Shown here in pieces: positions 60,604 to 64,000 of a stretch of 64,000 nt of DNA; position 1 is the first letter of the stretch; every line of letters starts with the position of its first letter. The notes under the pieces were generated by a model, which was not told the origin of the DNA, made no database searches, and worked only from the letters and a program-made list of their open reading frames with translations. Position numbers and translations under genes: made by a program. Source of the stretch: Zantedeschia hybrid cultivar (taxonomy: Eukaryota > Streptophyta > Magnoliopsida > Alismatales > Araceae); assembly GCA_030544215.1 (NCBI GenBank), contig JARZZO010000013.1, positions 1,355,001 through 1,419,000 on the forward strand, written 5' to 3'.

Positions 60604-61559
60604 CGTTACTTTCTACATTACGCAAAAAAAATATAATTAGGCACTTATAAATTCCTTTTCTTAAAAACAATTGATCATATAATTTGTCTTACATATATCA
60701 GTTCGAAAACTTTGCTAGGCTCGTAATCATCACTTTTATATATGTTACAAATCATATTTTTAATTAAAATAAGAGTGGAAAAAATAACTTAACATTAAGG
60801 GACTCATTCCCTAATTTTAAATCCACATTATTTTAAAAAAATATAACATTAAGGGACTTATTCCCTAATTTTTCTTTTAAATCCACATGATTTTAGAAGA
60901 ATATCAGACACTTTTGCTTTAAAATACATGATAAATATGGGTTACGCATTCCCTAATTATAGCATGCATCCACAAGAGAGATATATTGATCGCATTATGA
61001 AGCAAAAAATAAATCCATTTAATGCTACCACAGACCAATATAACTAACACATACAGGTAATTCATTAATCAAAGAAATTGAACTACCCGCTCCCCCATGT
61101 TATAACAAATGTGTCTAATAATTTTAAATAAGGATTGTCGGATAGCCAGTGTCCTGGTTAGTCCATCATTCAAAATATCAATCACATTAAAACAAGGTTC
61201 AAAGTCCATTGTCTAATTAATACATTACTTGAATTGTAAAACTCGAGAACCGATTTAAATTGGCCCCTAATAATTACAATCAGAATGGACAAAAAAAAAA
61301 AAAAATCTTGATCTTCCATAGTCTCCAATGAGTCTCTGAAAAAAGAAATTTAGGGACATTGGCTATCTGTCTTCGCAATCACACAATCATGCCAAATTTA
61401 TCAATTTGTATGTAATTTAATTATCCCCCATTATGAGAAAAATTAAATTTAGACATGAAAATTACATGATAAAATAGCATGACATTTTTCAGATTTGCGA
61501 AGAATTTTTTTTTTTAAGCCCATCTCAAAATAAAACTAACAAAAAATTGAAATCTAAAA
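60604..61559 (-). other. Copia leader, AT-rich part
   Basis: Untranslated region between the gag start (60603) and the GC-rich leader. It shows a local duplication ('AACATTAAGGGACT' near 60790 and 60845) and no open frame of note. Confidence 0.6.
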
Positions 61560-61796
61560 AATAAAATAGCACGAACAGTGCGTTACTGTTCACGTGAACA
61601 GTAACCCGCGGTTACTGTTCATCCCAATCCTCCGCAGTGCACGCGGGCGCGCGGCTCCCTAGCGCACGACCCGTAGAGATACGTGCTGCCTCCCTGCGCG
61701 CGACCCGTAGGAGTGTTGGCTGTCAGGCGCCCGTAGCCTCTTGTGTGGGTGTCCCGTAGTCGGTGGGGCGGGACTGTCCGACGAACTTCAACAAAA
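61560..61796 (-). promoter_or_regulatory. Copia leader with perfect 22-bp palindrome
   Basis: Next to the primer site the untranslated leader turns GC-rich. A perfect palindrome with arms TTACTGTTCAC and GTGAACAGTAA spans 61583-61604 and holds a CACGTG core, and a third half-copy (TTACTGTTCA) follows at 61611-61620. Several CCCGTAG repeats lie at about 61668-61760. A structural role (dimerisation or packaging) is only a guess. Confidence 0.5.
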
Positions 61797-61807
61797 CTCT
61801 GATACCA
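61797..61807 (-). other. Primer-binding site, initiator tRNA-Met
   Basis: TGGTATCAGAG on the - strand, one base inside the 5' LTR. It fixes the element's orientation and agrees with the gag-to-RNase H order. Confidence 0.92.
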
Positions 61808-61808
61808 A

Positions 61809-62156
61809 TGTTGGATTATTATGGAAGAACGCATTACCTTCGTAGCGTGTTCGTCTCGTCGTCGATGAAGCGGAAGCGTCCCCTCGTCGGTGCAAAGCGG
61901 CTATTAGAGTCGCCCCCGATGTCCACGCGCCAGATCCCAGAAGCTCCGGGTGATTCTTCCAAGGAAGAGAGGAATAGAGGAGAGGGAGGAGGAGTTCACA
62001 TACGTTGGTCTTTTCTCTATATGCACTCATATATCTAGAGAGAGACTCCTAGAAAGTCCCTACACGTTAGGATCCTCTTCCTCCACGTCCTTATCTAACT
62101 AGGGATAACTATCCAATGTAGATGTTTATCCTTTTAATCCTCCAATAGGATTAACA
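61809..62156 (-). repeat. 5' LTR of copia element
   Basis: 348 bp, about 95 percent identical to 49013-49366, with its inner edge one base from the primer-binding site. Confidence 0.94.
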
Positions 62157-62161
62157 GTCCA

Positions 62162-64000
62162 AAACGGTCACCTTTCGTTTATCCATTTAATCTTCCAAAT
62201 AACTAGCTATCCACTGCAATTTATTAACACATTTAAATGCGCCACCTTAATCACTTTGTTCATAAGTTTTATAAATGGCCTCTGGTTATTTCTTTCAAAC
62301 AGGGAAAGTCTATCCGATGCATAAATGGCCTGTGATCCACTATCCGGAGAATGGCTTAACATGTTATAAAGATGCCTTTTTTTAATGTGTGGAGAACCCT
62401 AAATTATTATATTTAGAGCATCATAAATCACTGAATTTCAAAATATTCTCTTATTCATATAACATTTTATTATGTAGTTTCGTTGTTCATGTTAAGACTA
62501 ATAACGCTACATCCCATGCAGTACAGCTGGTATTACTCAAAGAAAAATGACTGTTACAATGCTTGACCTTTTGTAAAACTTGAATCTTTTACGACACATA
62601 AAGCTCAAAAACAATCCAAAAGTGATGCTTTACTGTGTTTATATTGTTTTACTGTACATCTAGTAGCATAAAGTAAATTTGATTGGTAGAAATAACCATG
62701 AGAAGTATCCATGGAGAAGAGAGTACAAGTAATGATGCTAAAAGAGAGCACATAAGAAGATTTGACAGGAGGCTTAGTTTAATTGTAAGCCTCTCATTAC
62801 TATAGGCCTCCCTAGGATCAAAGCTTTCAAAGTCAACTAAGCGGCAGGGTTCGCCTTCAACTAAATATTCTCAGCAATAGTTTGTTGCCAATAAATAATT
62901 CTGTAAATGCCAAGAGAAGTCCAAAGAGTGTCATATAAAATAGAAAGAATGTGGTTAAAAGCATAAAAATTGATGCTCTGAACTAGAAAAACATATGAGA
63001 GCAAACATAAAAACTTAAAGAATGGAAATAAAAAGAGAGAGAGGGAGAGAGAGAGAAAAAAAAAGGGCAAATGGGAGACAGTTTCCAAATCGTATACGGA
63101 TAGTTAAGGGATCAAGTTGGTCCTCTACTCTCATATGGTTTTATCATGGGATGCAACGTGACGTCCCCTCTTCTTGCAGCATCTTAGTTTGGGCTTAGTA
63201 TAGTATACATGTTGGAATCACTTCTTTCTAACGTTATACGTGCATCTCTTGTAGTTGTCTAATATCTTGTTTCAGACTTCTACCGTATGGCTGTATTGGT
63301 TTCCCATTTATCCATCTTCGTTCACGGGACCGAATATAACTAAAAGAATGTGCCCTCCACAGATGAATCCTAGTTCATTTAATATTATAAACTTAGAGCC
63401 ATGGAATACTAGAAACACCTTTTGTAACTTCTTACATAATAAACTGTGACAACAAGAAATATTGTTACATTCAATCATACCATCAGCTATAGCCTCAAGG
63501 AAGAAAAAGACAGATAAATCTTCAGCACCATTGTTGGACACGAGAGTGCAAAGTAAATGATCTGCTAGGTGTCTTCTCACATTGTTAAGACAACTATGTC
63601 TTTTGGTGTTACACTTCTATGCTATGCATTATGGTGGCGGAGCATCATAAACACGCCCATAGCGGCAGTGCTAATTATAATGACTGCTAGTCATCAAAAA
63701 CATTGCCCGAGGTTGAGTTGCTGATTTGCCTGAGATGTGAACTGCGGATTGTCATAATCCTCGTACACATGAAGTTACCTTCACTGAAATAATTCAGAGG
63801 GAAAAAATGTGGCTTTTGGACAAAAATAGCTTCACAAAGAGTCTTTCACGAGTCTGTCGAGGGACTGGTCCAGAACTGATGTTTTGATATTAGCGGCTAA
63901 AACAGCACATTCCACAGTCGTTTTGTTGAAAAATTGGTAAACGAGGACCCTTAAAAAGCCTCAAGATGACCTTGAACAATGAAAACTCAGCACAACCATG
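62162..64000. other. No gene recognised right of the copia element
   Basis: AT-rich flanking sequence with short open frames only and a small GA-rich stretch near 63040. Nothing supported. Confidence 0.5.

Larger units (their letters stand above)
49013..62156 (-). mobile_element. Copia LTR retrotransposon, decayed, with a nested element
   Basis: The TG...CA LTRs at 61809-62156 (5') and 49013-49366 (3') are bounded by the exact 5-bp duplication GTCCA (49008-49012 and 62157-62161). The primer site TGGTATCAGAG abuts the 5' LTR, and gag, protease, integrase, reverse transcriptase and RNase H follow in copia order on the - strand. Without the 6.2-kb nested insertion the element is about 6.9 kb. 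I count about 18 substitutions and one 6-bp gap between the LTRs, roughly 5 percent, so the insertion is not recent, in keeping with many nonsense codons. Confidence 0.96.

Overview
This is nuclear DNA of a land plant, most likely an angiosperm with large, transposon-filled introns. The evidence is spliceosomal introns with GT-AG borders, a plant receptor-like cytoplasmic kinase, plant-type L1 LINEs, Ty1/copia elements, a Tat/gypsy-like non-autonomous LTR element, hAT transposons and tRNA-derived SINEs. The species cannot be named from the sequence. A woody, magnoliid-like or early-diverging lineage is only a guess based on intron size.

The one cellular gene I can support is the 3' part of a kinase of the calmodulin-binding receptor-like cytoplasmic kinase (CRCK) family on the + strand. 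It has four exons: 10998-11163, 11241-11330, 44761-45059 and 45348-45557. The second and third exons join in phase across an intron of about 33.4 kb. The N-lobe exon with the P-loop and catalytic lysine is absent from the 11 kb upstream, so another very long intron must lie to the left, running off the window.

From 1 to 11 kb, inside that upstream intron, there is a nearly intact but 3'-partial LINE (copy A), a 782-bp hAT-like element, one copy of an unclassified 2-3 kb repeat family (copy A), and a deleted copia element with about 170-bp LTRs. From 11.3 to 44.8 kb, the giant intron holds repeat copy B (inverted) with a 168-bp hAT MITE inside it, a second MITE, a LINE with an intact 1219-codon ORF2 (copy B, antisense, 17-bp target duplication), a SINE, a 1.1-kb hAT derivative, a 5.2-kb hAT element with a decayed transposase gene, a decayed LINE (copy C), repeat copy C and a second SINE. 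From 45.6 to 49 kb, downstream of the kinase, I see no gene.

From 49.0 to 62.2 kb lies a decayed copia element on the - strand (LTRs 49013-49366 and 61809-62156, duplication GTCCA). A 6.2-kb LTR element is nested inside it (50271-56497, duplication GGACC). The nested element lacks gag-pol and is built largely from tandem arrays: a GC-rich array in the LTRs, a 45-bp array, an ~88-bp hairpin array and a 69-bp array. From 62.2 to 64 kb nothing is recognised.

The most striking signals are the giant intron that still splices in frame on paper, a hAT family traced from a 5.2-kb element to 168-198-bp MITEs by shared tips and exact 8-bp duplications, the nested minisatellite-built retroelement, and two SINEs with palindromic B boxes and an inverted A-box at the tail end.
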